Source of the DNA: Cesiribacteraceae bacterium YIM B00369
GTDB taxonomy: Bacteria; Bacteroidota; Bacteroidia; Cytophagales; Cyclobacteriaceae
Direction: 5' to 3'
Length of the DNA: 64,000 nt
Assembly: GCA_017948555.1 (NCBI GenBank)
Contig: JAFMYY010000004.1
Span: forward strand, 1 to 64,000
Shown here: positions 35,011 through 43,524 of the stretch, in pieces
Position numbering within the stretch: the first letter of the stretch is position 1
How the letters are laid out: every line of letters starts with the position of its first letter
Position numbers and translations under genes: made by a program
The notes under the pieces: model-generated
The model's input: the letters and a program-made list of their open reading frames with translations, nothing else
Databases searched by the model: none
Told to the model about the DNA's origin: nothing

Positions 35011-36904
35011 GTTTTTCCTGCTGACTTTTTTAAGTCTGCTTACAACAATACCATCCTTAGCACAAACCCCAAAAATTGAAAAAGGATATTACCTGTTCCC
35101 TATCCGGCCTGGTGAGGTTAATTACCTGGCCGGAACTATGGGGGAATTGCGTCCTAATCACTTCCATGGTGGCATAGATATTAAAACGGGTGGCGTAACC
35201 GGTTCTCCGGTTTACGCAGCTGCTGATGGCTACATCAGCCGCCTAAAAATATCCACCTCGGGCTATGGAAATGTTCTTTACATGGCTCACCCAAATGGAA
35301 CCACAACTGTTTATGCACACCTGGAAAGCCTGGAAAAAAACCTGGCAGACTATGTGAGGGAGCTGCAGTACAAGCAAAAAACCTTTGAAATAGAGCTGTT
35401 CCCCGAAAAAGACCAGTTTAGCTACCGGCGTGGAGATGTAATTGCTAAAAGCGGGAATAGTGGCGGCTCCGGAGGCCCGCACCTGCATTTTGAAATAAGA
35501 GATGCAAGGCAGGACGTCCTCAACCCCCTCTCCTATGGTTTTGATGAAATAAAAGATGAAATACCTCCTTATGTTTTTGGGCTTGCGGTTAAATCCTTAA
35601 AAACAGGCGGCAGGGTAAACCACCAGTTTGGCCGGTTCGAATTTAAACCAGTTCTGCAGGGGAGCACCTACACCATTGATGAGCCCATAGAGGTATGGGG
35701 AAAAGTCGGTCTGGAAATACTTGCTCATGATAAATTTAACGGTTCAAATAATACCAATGGATTTCCCTGTATAGAGGTGTTGGTAAATGGTAAAGAAACA
35801 TTTGTTCATAATCTTGACAAATTCTCCTTTGCCCAGACACGCCATATAGAAATGCATATGGATTATGCCACCAGGAAAAGAACAGGCAACAAATATATCC
35901 GCCTGTACCGTGCCGACGGGAATGAGCTCCCTTTTTACAAACTTAACCGGAACAATGGCGGAATTATTGCCAATAAACCCGATTCCCTCATGGATGTCCG
36001 GATTACCCTTGCCGATATTCATGGAAATACGCGGCAGGTTAAATTTCAGCTAAAAGCAACAGAGCCAAAAGCAGTAATTTCCACCACCTCCAGATTACCT
36101 AAGCCAGGTGAATCTGAAATTTGGGAAAACACCCTGAAGTTTTATGCACCCCTTAAAGAAAACAGCAGTAAGGTAGCTACCATATATGCAAAGCGGATGG
36201 CTTATGAAGTAGCTCCTGCCTATATTGAAAACAATATGGCTGTATACCTGTGGGATTTGCGCGCCAACCTGCCGGATTCTGTTGATGCCTGTCAGGAAAT
36301 CCAGCATTTTAATTTCAATGCTATGGTTCCTTCGGCTACAGAATATAATTTGTATTTACCGGAACTGGACCTGCACTTTCCCAAAGGCTCATTATTTGAT
36401 ACCCTGTATTTAAGCACCGGCTACAGAACCAGTAAAGACCTGGAAATATTCAGCATCAGTGAAGACAACCAGCCCCTGCAATCCTATTATTCTGTGAAGC
36501 TGAAACCTAAAAATGATTATCCTGATAAAGCCCGTACTCATGCCTATAGTTATTCAGGACCGGGCAGATACGGTTGGGAAGGAGGCAGCTGGAGTGGCAA
36601 TAATCTTAACTTCCGCACCAGGAGCTTTGGAGACTATACCATTCTTACTGATTCTGTACCACCCGATATCAGGCCTGTAAGGGTAAACAGCAATAGTATC
36701 TCTTTTACTATTACTGATAACCTTTCGGGCATCAGCAGCTTTGAAGCTTATGTAAATGATGACTGGGTTTTAATGAATTATGACCATAAGAGAAGGGTAA
36801 TATGGTCGGAAAAACTGGACGAAAGCAAACCATTTAAAGGCCCTGTGGTGGTAAAAGTTTATGACCAGGCAGGAAACCAAAAGATTTACACTACAAAATT
36901 ATAA
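34997..36904 (+). CDS. Secreted M23-family peptidoglycan peptidase
   Basis: A 635-residue exported protein. A signal peptide (about residues 1-22, ending SLAQ) leads into a LytM/M23 domain with HFHGGID (H57, D61), YAHLE and GGPHLHFEI (near 163), so the zinc site is complete. The remaining 450 residues are beta-rich, Ig-like in appearance, and of unknown function. The start is TTG inside the 3' end of the FAH gene (14-bp overlap). bcp follows after 3 bp. It probably remodels cell-wall crosslinks. Confidence 0.9.
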   Translation: MKLNKFFLLTFLSLLTTIPSLAQTPKIEKGYYLFPIRPGEVNYLAGTMGELRPNHFHGGIDIKTGGVTGSPVYAAADGYISRLKISTSGYGNVLYMAHPNGTTTVYAHLESLEKNLADYVRELQYKQKTFEIELFPEKDQFSYRRGDVIAKSGNSGGSGGPHLHFEIRDARQDVLNPLSYGFDEIKDEIPPYVFGLAVKSLKTGGRVNHQFGRFEFKPVLQGSTYTIDEPIEVWGKVGLEILAHDKFNGSNNTNGFPCIEVLVNGKETFVHNLDKFSFAQTRHIEMHMDYATRKRTGNKYIRLYRADGNELPFYKLNRNNGGIIANKPDSLMDVRITLADIHGNTRQVKFQLKATEPKAVISTTSRLPKPGESEIWENTLKFYAPLKENSSKVATIYAKRMAYEVAPAYIENNMAVYLWDLRANLPDSVDACQEIQHFNFNAMVPSATEYNLYLPELDLHFPKGSLFDTLYLSTGYRTSKDLEIFSISEDNQPLQSYYSVKLKPKNDYPDKARTHAYSYSGPGRYGWEGGSWSGNNLNFRTRSFGDYTILTDSVPPDIRPVRVNSNSISFTITDNLSGISSFEAYVNDDWVLMNYDHKRRVIWSEKLDESKPFKGPVVVKVYDQAGNQKIYTTKL

Positions 36905-36907
36905 TAT

Positions 36908-37357
36908 ATGGCACTGGAAAAAGGGCAGCAGGCTCCGGAATTTACAGGAAAAGACCAGGACGGGAATACCGTTTCCCTTTCGGACTTTAAAGGAAAAAGA
37001 GTAATACTTTATTTTTACCCGAAAGACCAAACCCCGGGCTGCACTGCCCAGGCATGTAACCTCCGTGATAATTATGAAGAGCTTCAGAAAAATGGTTATG
37101 TAGTGCTTGGGGTAAGTACAGATTCTCAGGCATCACACAAGAAATTTATTGAAAAGCAACAGCTTCCATTTTCCCTTTTAGCTGATGAAGACAAAAGCAT
37201 CCATGAACTGTACGATGTGTGGAAAGAGAAGAATATGTACGGCCGCAAATATATGGGTACCGTAAGAACCACTTTTGTAATCGACGGGGAGGGAAAAATT
37301 GAAGAGATTATTGGTAAAGTAAAAACAAAAGACCACACCAGTCAGATCCTCAAATAA
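36908..37357 (+). CDS. bcp: Thiol peroxidase (peroxiredoxin Q / Bcp)
   Basis: A 149-residue peroxiredoxin that reduces peroxides using thioredoxin. The peroxidatic Cys is C45 and the resolving Cys C50, in YPKDQTPGCTAQAC. The catalytic Thr and Arg environment (TPGC, MGTVRTTFVID) is intact. It is cytoplasmic and lies 3 bp downstream of the M23 gene in the same operon, ending at a strong terminator. Confidence 0.96.
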   Translation: MALEKGQQAPEFTGKDQDGNTVSLSDFKGKRVILYFYPKDQTPGCTAQACNLRDNYEELQKNGYVVLGVSTDSQASHKKFIEKQQLPFSLLADEDKSIHELYDVWKEKNMYGRKYMGTVRTTFVIDGEGKIEEIIGKVKTKDHTSQILK

Positions 37358-37380
37358 TCTGTTCCGGAATTGAATTTTGT

Positions 37381-37417
37381 AAGCAGAAGCTGAAAGTATC
37401 AGCTTCTGCTTTTTTTA
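37381..37417 (+). terminator. Terminator after bcp
   Basis: AGCAGAAGCTGA / TCAGCTTCTGCT perfect stem with a 5-nt loop and seven T. Confidence 0.93.
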
Positions 37418-37493
37418 TGCATTGTAAGCCGGAAATAGTAGCCCGTTTCCTGCAAAGATTATAGATTTCCATCAGGATCCGGAGCGGGACATG

Positions 37494-37661
37494 CTATTGA
37501 GTCGGTGCCACAGGAACTACTTCCTCCTCTAATGTTTCCTCCTGTACAGGCGGAGTCACATAAGTTGTATATGTATAATACACACCCGCAATGCCTGCTA
37601 CAATCAGGAATATTACTACTAAAAATTTTATCCAGATTTTATTAGTACGTATTGCTGTCAT
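37494..37661 (-). CDS. Small single-pass membrane protein (55 aa)
   Basis: A 55-residue open frame from ATG at 37661 to TAG at 37494, too short for routine callers. The order is a basic N terminus (MTAIRTNKIWIK), one strong membrane helix (about 12-28, FLVVIFLIVAGIAGVYY), then a Thr/Pro-rich and acidic tail (EETLEEEVVP). Charge layout predicts the N terminus inside and the acidic tail outside. It lies between bcp and the OmpA-like gene. Third-position bias and topology look coding; the function is unknown. Confidence 0.65.
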   Translation of the reverse strand: MTAIRTNKIWIKFLVVIFLIVAGIAGVYYTYTTYVTPPVQEETLEEEVVPVAPTQ

Positions 37662-37672
37662 ACCTACCTAAC

Positions 37673-37700
37673 AAAAAACCTCACAAATTGTGAGGTTTAT
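37673..37700 (-). terminator. Terminator of the OmpA/PD40 gene
   Basis: AAACCTCACA / TGTGAGGTTT stem with A-rich left side giving T on the minus strand. It sits between the OmpA gene and the 55-residue protein, so the latter needs its own promoter or read-through. Confidence 0.85.
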
Positions 37701-37703
37701 TTG

Positions 37704-39353
37704 CTATTTTTCCAGGAATCGGATAATAGTTTCAACCCTCCTGTTCTGCAGGCGACCCTCTTCGCTGTCATTACCGGCTAAAGGAACTGCCTGCCCCGCG
37801 CCTATTATCTCAATACGGTTGGGAGATACTTTCCTGTCTTTAAGGTAAAGAACAAGGTTTTCCACCCGTTGTAAGGCAATTTTTTTATTAACCTCTTCCG
37901 AACCTGAATTATCCGTATGCCCGATCAGCTGAACTTTTAAATCAGGGCGCTCTCTTAATACCCTGGCCATTTTACTTAAGCGTTGTAAATATTCCGGCTT
38001 TACAAAAACACTATTAAACTCATATAGCAGATTTTCCACTATCTTAAACTCAACTGTATCCTGCTTTTGCCTTAGCTCCAGAGTAAGATCCGGAAATGCA
38101 GCTGAAAGGTAATTCTTCAGTTCTTCGGCAGCAGGGCTCAGGGTGTTTAAAGGTGCAGGCTGCTCCTTTTTACCGGCAACAGAATTTTCAGCTCTATCAG
38201 CTACCCTTCCTTCTGTAAGTGCTTTTTCTATCTCTCCTGCCACAACCTCTTCCAGGGCTGCATTTTCAGCCACTGAAGGCTTAATATTTTCGCTACCTTC
38301 CCCACTATTAACAGCAACTGCAGCGCTGGTGACACCGGCAGAAGGCAAATTATATAGTCCGCTTAGTCTGACTTGTTCAAGAGAATTACTATCCAATCCG
38401 GCTAAGACCGGACCATGGAATGCCAGGAAATCTTCAGGCAACTCAACCCTGGAAATATTACGGTCTTTCGAATTTGAAGGATAGGATGTGTAATATAGAT
38501 AAGAGTAATCTCCGGTAATGGAAAAATAGGTCTCTTCATTTACACTGTTGATAGCGGGCCCAAGGTTAACCGGGGCAGACCATTTTAACCAGCTGTTATC
38601 CAGCCTCACAGATACATAAATGTCACTTTTTCCCAAACTGTTATGCCCGTAAGAACAGAAGAATAAAAAGCGGTTGTCGCTTCCAATAAACGGAGCAAAT
38701 TCAGCTTTTTCAGTATTTACCACCGCCCCTATATTCACCGGCTCTTTCCAGCCTCCATAAGGATCCAGGAAGGAAACATATAAATCCTGGTCACCAACGG
38801 TACTGTCTGCCTGGATGGCAAGTATCAGAACCTTATTTTCAAAATCCACAAAATAATCAGCATAGTCACTTACGTTAACAAAATTATCAATGTTAAGCAC
38901 CCGTGGTTTTGTCCAGGTATCCCCGCTTTTTCTACTCCTGACAAGCGGCATTCTTTTTGTTTTTTTATAGGTGTTAAAAAAAATGCCATCCATTCCATCA
39001 GGGCTTAAACTTGCAATAGCATTTCTCTTTTTATTGTTGATAACAGGGCCAAGATTTTCAGGCTCAGACCATTGGTCAGTAAGCGTATCAAGATAAGAAA
39101 CCCATACATCCTGAAAATCTTTTTCGCCCTTACTATTTTTAGGATGGTAGCGCCTGCTGAAGTAGAGGGCATTACCATCATTGGAAATTAAAGGCCTTGC
39201 CTCTTCATAACCGGAATTTATTACTACAACTTCCTTTTTTGGATAACTTAATTCGCTATAACCTTCCTGAAAATACCCTGCACTCTGGGAGTAGCCGGTA
39301 AGACTGTTAGCAGTGAAAACGATGCTAAACAGAATAAAAATATATTTTACCAT
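37704..39353 (-). CDS. OmpA-family protein with PD40/WD40-like repeats
   Basis: A 549-residue exported protein. The signal peptide (about 1-24) is followed by several PD40-type beta-propeller motifs (ARPLISNDGNALYFSRRY, AIASLSPDGMDGIFF, FAPFIGSDNRFLFF, TYFSITGDYSYLYY). A variable Ala/Glu-rich linker (about 340-420) leads to a C-terminal OmpA domain (LIGHTDNSGSEEVNKKIALQRVENLVLYL), with the peptidoglycan-binding Asp and Arg present. It probably anchors a complex to peptidoglycan, as PorE-like proteins of the type IX system do; that link is an inference. Confidence 0.88.
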   Translation of the reverse strand: MVKYIFILFSIVFTANSLTGYSQSAGYFQEGYSELSYPKKEVVVINSGYEEARPLISNDGNALYFSRRYHPKNSKGEKDFQDVWVSYLDTLTDQWSEPENLGPVINNKKRNAIASLSPDGMDGIFFNTYKKTKRMPLVRSRKSGDTWTKPRVLNIDNFVNVSDYADYFVDFENKVLILAIQADSTVGDQDLYVSFLDPYGGWKEPVNIGAVVNTEKAEFAPFIGSDNRFLFFCSYGHNSLGKSDIYVSVRLDNSWLKWSAPVNLGPAINSVNEETYFSITGDYSYLYYTSYPSNSKDRNISRVELPEDFLAFHGPVLAGLDSNSLEQVRLSGLYNLPSAGVTSAAVAVNSGEGSENIKPSVAENAALEEVVAGEIEKALTEGRVADRAENSVAGKKEQPAPLNTLSPAAEELKNYLSAAFPDLTLELRQKQDTVEFKIVENLLYEFNSVFVKPEYLQRLSKMARVLRERPDLKVQLIGHTDNSGSEEVNKKIALQRVENLVLYLKDRKVSPNRIEIIGAGQAVPLAGNDSEEGRLQNRRVETIIRFLEK

Positions 39354-39796
39354 TTTCGCTGAAGTTAAATATTTAAATAGACAGTAATCGGAATACTTGT
39401 TTAACTTAACCTACCTGTCATTCATGCAATATTAAACATTATAATTTCAGCATCCTTTCAGCAAATCATCGATTACACTCTCTTCCTTACCTTTGCAACA
39501 AGAAACACAACTCAACTCCCTTCAAACTGCACGTATATTAATATTCCACTACAAAAGTTAACCCAGGCTATAAATAGTATAACTTTAATTGTCGTTTACC
39601 ATCAGGATGGCTAAAAATTCATATCTGTTTGAATACGGCTTGCGTAAGAAAGTAGCCAGGAAACCCTGTAATCTGTAAATGGATGTCAGTGCCAGGAAAA
39701 AAATTACATCTTACCAACTTTTTCCATGAATTAATAACTGTGAAAGAGGCAGGAATAAATAATTAATTTTAAGCTCACGGCAATCACAATACTGAC
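39354..39796. other. Long intergenic region with a possible 23-codon frame
   Basis: 443 bp. A perfect -7 box TACCTTTG occurs at 39488-39495 on the plus strand, but there is no -33 box at the right distance. A 23-codon frame (39607-39678, starting MAKNSYLFEYG) lies downstream. Nothing else is seen; an unrecognised small RNA is possible. Confidence 0.4.
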
Positions 39797-40126
39797 TTAA
39801 AGATACTTACGCCAGTTCCACCACCTTCTTTTACTTAAATAAGAAGTATCAGCCTCGTTTTCATAAGCCTCCCGCTCAAAACTAATTTGTCTGTAAGCGG
39901 TATAATGATTTCTGTACCGGAAAAGCCTGTACAAATACTCCAGCAGGTACAAAATATAAAAAGGAATTATCAGCAACTCTGCCTGCTGCTTTAAATGGAT
40001 CCGTTCATGTATCACAATCCGCCTGTTTACAGAAACCTCCGGCCTGATTAAAACAAAAGGAAATAAGGTAATGGCCGCAGCAAACCCAAAAGTTATAAGC
40101 CTGACCAGCCTGGTGCGAATAAACAT
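39797..40126 (-). CDS. Small membrane protein with HExxH motif
   Basis: A 109-residue protein with two hydrophobic segments (about 9-28 and 50-66) and a HERIH motif (40-44) placed between them. A second conserved-looking segment, ISFEREAYENEAD (81-93), offers Glu residues that could complete a zinc site. The layout recalls the core of M56/M48-type membrane metallopeptidases, reduced to about 110 residues. Proteolytic activity is unproven. It is divergent from the App1-like gene with a 44-bp gap. Confidence 0.68.
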   Translation of the reverse strand: MFIRTRLVRLITFGFAAAITLFPFVLIRPEVSVNRRIVIHERIHLKQQAELLIIPFYILYLLEYLYRLFRYRNHYTAYRQISFEREAYENEADTSYLSKRRWWNWRKYL

Positions 40127-40170
40127 TTTGTTCTTTCTTTAGATAAATAAGTATAACTAAAACAAAATTC

Positions 40171-41301
40171 ATGTTAAAACCTCTCCTTAAAGCTGCATAT
40201 TACATTGATCATGGATTTGATAAAGTCCGCTGGACCTACCTCAGAAAGTTTAATCGCGTAGGACAGTTAAACCTCATGGTGTACAGAGGGATGGGAAACC
40301 TGGAAAAGGCTTTTATCAGTGGCCGCCTGATAGAAAAAAGAAACATAAGACCTGCACGGCAGCAGGACACAAAATGGAGAAACCTGCTGTCGATGTACAA
40401 AAGGTTTGAGAGTAATGAAATACCCGGTGCACGTATTCAGGCTACCTTTTACGGACAGCACCTGGAAACCAAAACTGATAATGAAGGGTTCTTCGAATTC
40501 AGCCTGCCTGTACCAAAAGACCTGGATCAGTCTCTTGTATGGCACGATGTGGAACTGGTGCTACTGGATAATATAGGTAAAAACTCCGGACCGGTAAAAG
40601 CGACAGGACGGATAATCATCCCGCAGGATGAAGCTGAATATGGTATCATTTCAGATATTGATGACACTGTACTGCAAACCTCTGCCACCAGTTTTATCCG
40701 GATGATGCAGAAAACCTTTCTGTATAATTCCAGAACAAGGCTTCCTTTCGAGGGAGTTTCCGGATTTTATAAGGCGCTGCACAACGGCAGCAGGAACATT
40801 TCTGTTAAAAACCCTTTGTACTACGTAAGCAGCAGTCCCTGGAACTTATATGATATGCTGGAGGAATTTTTTGAAATTCAAAAATTACCTGCCGGCCCTT
40901 TTATGCTTCGCCAGCTGGGCCTGAATCCTCAACTTCTTTTTCAGAACAGCCACCACAATCATAAGCTAAGGGAAATAGAGAAAGTTTTTACATTTACAGG
41001 TGATCTCCCTTTTATATTAATTGGCGATAGCGGCCAGCACGATCCGGAGATTTATCTTGAAGTAGTAAAGAATCACCCCGGCCGCATACTTGCCGTATAC
41101 ATCCGGGATGTAACCACTGATAAACGGGACCATAAGGTTTTTGCTTTAACTGATGAGATGCAAAAGCTGGGCACCGAAATGATATATGTAAAAGACACCG
41201 AAGCTGCTGCCCGCCACGCCATAGGCCGGGGATTTATTCCGGCAGAGGAGCTGAAGGACGTTCAGATTGAAAAGCAAAAAGATCTTGAAGCTGTTGATTG
41301 A
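40171..41301 (+). CDS. App1-family (DUF2183) phosphatase-like protein
   Basis: A 376-residue cytoplasmic protein. The second half is the DUF2183 domain of App1, a HAD-type phosphatidate phosphatase: nucleophile motif DIDDTVLQTS (162-171), YYVSSSPWNLYDMLEEFF, and LIGDSGQHDPEIY. The first 150 residues look like a small beta domain (GARIQATFYGQ ... EFSLPVP). The substrate in bacteria is not settled. It ends 24 bp from the convergent SDR gene; a weak AAAAGC/GCTTTT hairpin lies between them. Confidence 0.88.
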   Translation: MLKPLLKAAYYIDHGFDKVRWTYLRKFNRVGQLNLMVYRGMGNLEKAFISGRLIEKRNIRPARQQDTKWRNLLSMYKRFESNEIPGARIQATFYGQHLETKTDNEGFFEFSLPVPKDLDQSLVWHDVELVLLDNIGKNSGPVKATGRIIIPQDEAEYGIISDIDDTVLQTSATSFIRMMQKTFLYNSRTRLPFEGVSGFYKALHNGSRNISVKNPLYYVSSSPWNLYDMLEEFFEIQKLPAGPFMLRQLGLNPQLLFQNSHHNHKLREIEKVFTFTGDLPFILIGDSGQHDPEIYLEVVKNHPGRILAVYIRDVTTDKRDHKVFALTDEMQKLGTEMIYVKDTEAAARHAIGRGFIPAEELKDVQIEKQKDLEAVD

Positions 41302-41325
41302 TACCTGCAGAAAAGCAGCCGGCTT

Positions 41326-42105
41326 TTATTCTTCATAAATCATTTTCTTTGTCATACCGCCATCAATTACTATATTCTGGCCGGTTACAAAGCCGGCTTC
41401 TCCGGAGCACAGGAATACGACTGCCCTGCCAATATCTTCCGGTTCACCTACCCTGCCCACAGGATGTTGCCCGTTGTCGCGTTCAGAATGCTGTACTTTT
41501 TGGCGCTGGCTGCTTTTTTTCCAGTCCCGCACTTCTATCCAGCCGGGGCTTATGGCATTTACCCGAACATCCGGGCCTAAACTAATGGCCATAGCATGGG
41601 TAAGAGCCACCAGACCTCCTTTAGAGGCCGCATAAGCTTCTGAATCAGGCTCCGACATTATAGCTCTGGTGGAGGCAATATTGATGATGGATCCTTTGTG
41701 AGTTTGCTTCAAATAAGGGGCGGCAAATTTGGAACACAAAAAGGCACCCCTCAGGTTGGTATTCAGCACCAGGTCCCATTCCTCCACACTTAACTCCAAA
41801 AAAGGCTTAAAATTTGAAAGACCTGCATTGTTTACCAGGAAGTCAATCCGCTTAAACTTTTCCACAGTTTCATCAATAAGGCGCCGGACATCTTCTTCTT
41901 TGGCAACATCGCAGGGCACAAAATGAAAAGCTTCTCTGTTGCCTCCCTTGCTTACCAGCCATTCAATTACTTCCTTTCCTGCCTCTTCATCTTTTTCCGC
42001 AATCACTACGTTAGCCTCATGGTGAGAAAATGCCTGAACAATCGCTTTTCCTATTCCTTGTCCGCCACCTGTTACTATGGCTGTTTTATTTTTAAAATTC
42101 AGCAT
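41326..42105 (-). CDS. Short-chain dehydrogenase/reductase
   Basis: A 259-residue classical SDR with NAD(P) motif TGGGQGIG (about 11-18), the NNAG motif (LVNNAGLS), catalytic Ser in NIAST, and Tyr-Lys in YAASKGG. The C terminus GEAGFVTGQNIVIDGG is typical of FabG-like enzymes. Glu at about residue 38 (IAEKDEE) suggests NAD preference. The substrate is unknown and it is monocistronic. Confidence 0.9.
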   Translation of the reverse strand: MLNFKNKTAIVTGGGQGIGKAIVQAFSHHEANVVIAEKDEEAGKEVIEWLVSKGGNREAFHFVPCDVAKEEDVRRLIDETVEKFKRIDFLVNNAGLSNFKPFLELSVEEWDLVLNTNLRGAFLCSKFAAPYLKQTHKGSIINIASTRAIMSEPDSEAYAASKGGLVALTHAMAISLGPDVRVNAISPGWIEVRDWKKSSQRQKVQHSERDNGQHPVGRVGEPEDIGRAVVFLCSGEAGFVTGQNIVIDGGMTKKMIYEE

Positions 42106-42277
42106 TATAACTAATATTTTGTTTAAACTTTTACTTTATCTAACATATTAAACCGCTGTGCACCAAAAGATTATCCTCATTCACTTAAATTAAAGATTCA
42201 GGTTCTTTACCTCTTCTTTTCACTAGGAAAAGCTTTTAATCGCGGGAAGATTTTCACCTGAATCCAATTAAGATGTT

Positions 42278-42285
42278 TAAATTTG
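42278..42285 (+). promoter_or_regulatory. -7 box of the phosphoesterase gene
   Basis: TAAATTTG matches TAnnTTTG. No good -33 TTTG is seen (only TTTT at 42251). It lies between an upstream in-frame ATG (42273) and the ATG at 42312, and so supports the latter as the start. Confidence 0.5.
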
Positions 42286-42311
42286 GTCTTACTGAAAACA
42301 GAACTTCGTTT

Positions 42312-42821
42312 ATGAAAATAGGTTTAATTTCTGACACCCACAGTTACCTTGATGAGCAGGTATTTAAGTACTTTGACGATTGCGATGAGATATGGCATGC
42401 CGGAGACATTGGCTCTATGGAGGTAGCTATAAGGCTTGAAAATTTCAAACCATTCAGAGCTGTTTGGGGAAATATTGACGGAAGGGAAATCCGCTTAAGA
42501 TATCCGGAAGACCAGATTTTCGAATGTAGTGGAATGAAAATATGGATTACCCATATTGGAGGTAAGCCTCCGGCCTATTCAAAAGGAATTAAGCCCAGGT
42601 TGAAAGAAATAAAGCCGGATATTTTTATTTGCGGCCATTCCCATATTTTAAGAGTAATGGCGGATGAGAAAATGGACAGACTTCTTTACCTGAATCCGGG
42701 AGCTGCCGGCATGCATGGGTTCCACAAGATACGTACCCTGCTCCGCTTTGAAATAGAGGAGGGAAAAATTAAAAATATGCAGGCTATTGAATTAGGCAAA
42801 AGAGGACAAATAAGCACATAA
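42312..42821 (+). CDS. YfcE/MJ0936-type metallophosphoesterase
   Basis: A 169-residue calcineurin-like phosphodiesterase. The metal ligands are in SDTHSY (D8, H10), HAGDIGS, WGNIDG, GHSH (near residue 103) and LNPGA. This size and motif order match the YfcE group, which hydrolyses phosphodiesters; the natural substrate is unknown. The start at 42312 places MKIGLISDTHS at the N terminus, as in homologues. Confidence 0.92.
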   Translation: MKIGLISDTHSYLDEQVFKYFDDCDEIWHAGDIGSMEVAIRLENFKPFRAVWGNIDGREIRLRYPEDQIFECSGMKIWITHIGGKPPAYSKGIKPRLKEIKPDIFICGHSHILRVMADEKMDRLLYLNPGAAGMHGFHKIRTLLRFEIEEGKIKNMQAIELGKRGQIST

Positions 42822-42823
42822 AT

Positions 42824-42857
42824 AAAAAAGCCATTCCCGGGAAGAAATGGCTTTTTT
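42824..42857. terminator. Bidirectional terminator
   Basis: AAAAAAGCCATT / AATGGCTTTTTT with A and T runs on either side, between the phosphoesterase gene and the convergent 68-residue gene. Confidence 0.88.
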
Positions 42858-42923
42858 GAAGTTAATAAGCTATTAACTAAAATATTCTTTATTGGTAAGA
42901 GTATTCCGGATTGGTTACTCCTG

Positions 42924-43130
42924 TTATTCAGCAGTAGTATTGGCAGCTTCCTCTTTTTTATCTGCAGGAGCTGTTGTATTACCGCTATTATTAGCAAATC
43001 CTTGCTTTAAAGCTTCTACATCTACATTTTTAATTACAGGAGTAGCCGTAAGTAATTTAATAGAATTTGTTCTTTTAGCTGAATTTCCTTTATTTCTAAG
43101 TCCTTTTCTTTTAAGTCGGGTTACTGCCAT
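42924..43130 (-). CDS. Small basic hypothetical protein (68 aa)
   Basis: A 68-residue protein with a strongly basic first third (MAVTRLKRKGLRNKGNSAKR), a conserved-looking core (IKLLTATPVIKNVDVEALKQGF) and an Ala/Glu-rich tail. There is no signal peptide. I recall similar short proteins in other Bacteroidota but no function. The basic N terminus would suit nucleic-acid or ribosome binding. It is transcribed divergently from hisS. Confidence 0.7.
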   Translation of the reverse strand: MAVTRLKRKGLRNKGNSAKRTNSIKLLTATPVIKNVDVEALKQGFANNSGNTTAPADKKEEAANTTAE

Positions 43131-43524
43131 TACTTCAAAATTTTAATTGAGGTGCAAATATAAAGTTTCTGCTAAATATAACCAAATAATCAGCACCAAT
43201 AACAAAAAAAACACAATACATTTTGTCCTTCATTTTAATTATCCTCAGCTAACCCGGTGAATTTCTGCTGTTTCAACCTAAAACACTGCCCTCCCGCAAA
43301 TCCGCAAAATTCTACCCGGCCGGAAAATACCTGTTCAGCTAAACCGGGCTATGCAACCCATTGCTTTCTATCGCCCCCTCAGGGAGCTTTTACCGGAACC
43401 TGCAAAAATCAACTTCTGCTACACCTGAAGATATGCAAAATAAAAGCTCCACGGCTGGGTTTATTCTTTCGGCCTTGGAAATTTTTAATAATTTTGCCGC
43501 AGTAACAGATGAACTCAGAGTAAC
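43131..43524. other. Intergenic region upstream of hisS
   Basis: 394 bp of divergent non-coding DNA. The right end holds the hisS promoter. The middle is C-rich on the plus strand, with CCGGCCGG near 43318. I see no T-box or other recognised riboswitch. Confidence 0.5.
43467..43496 (+). promoter_or_regulatory. Probable promoter of hisS
   Basis: TTTC (43467-43470) and TAATTTTG (43489-43496) are 18 nt apart. The -7 box is a perfect match, the -33 box is one off. Transcription would start near 43503. Confidence 0.5.

Noticed and set aside
43131-43524. T-box or other riboswitch upstream of hisS
   Set aside because: No T-box sequence, specifier hairpin or antiterminator is visible, and T-boxes are not expected in this phylum.
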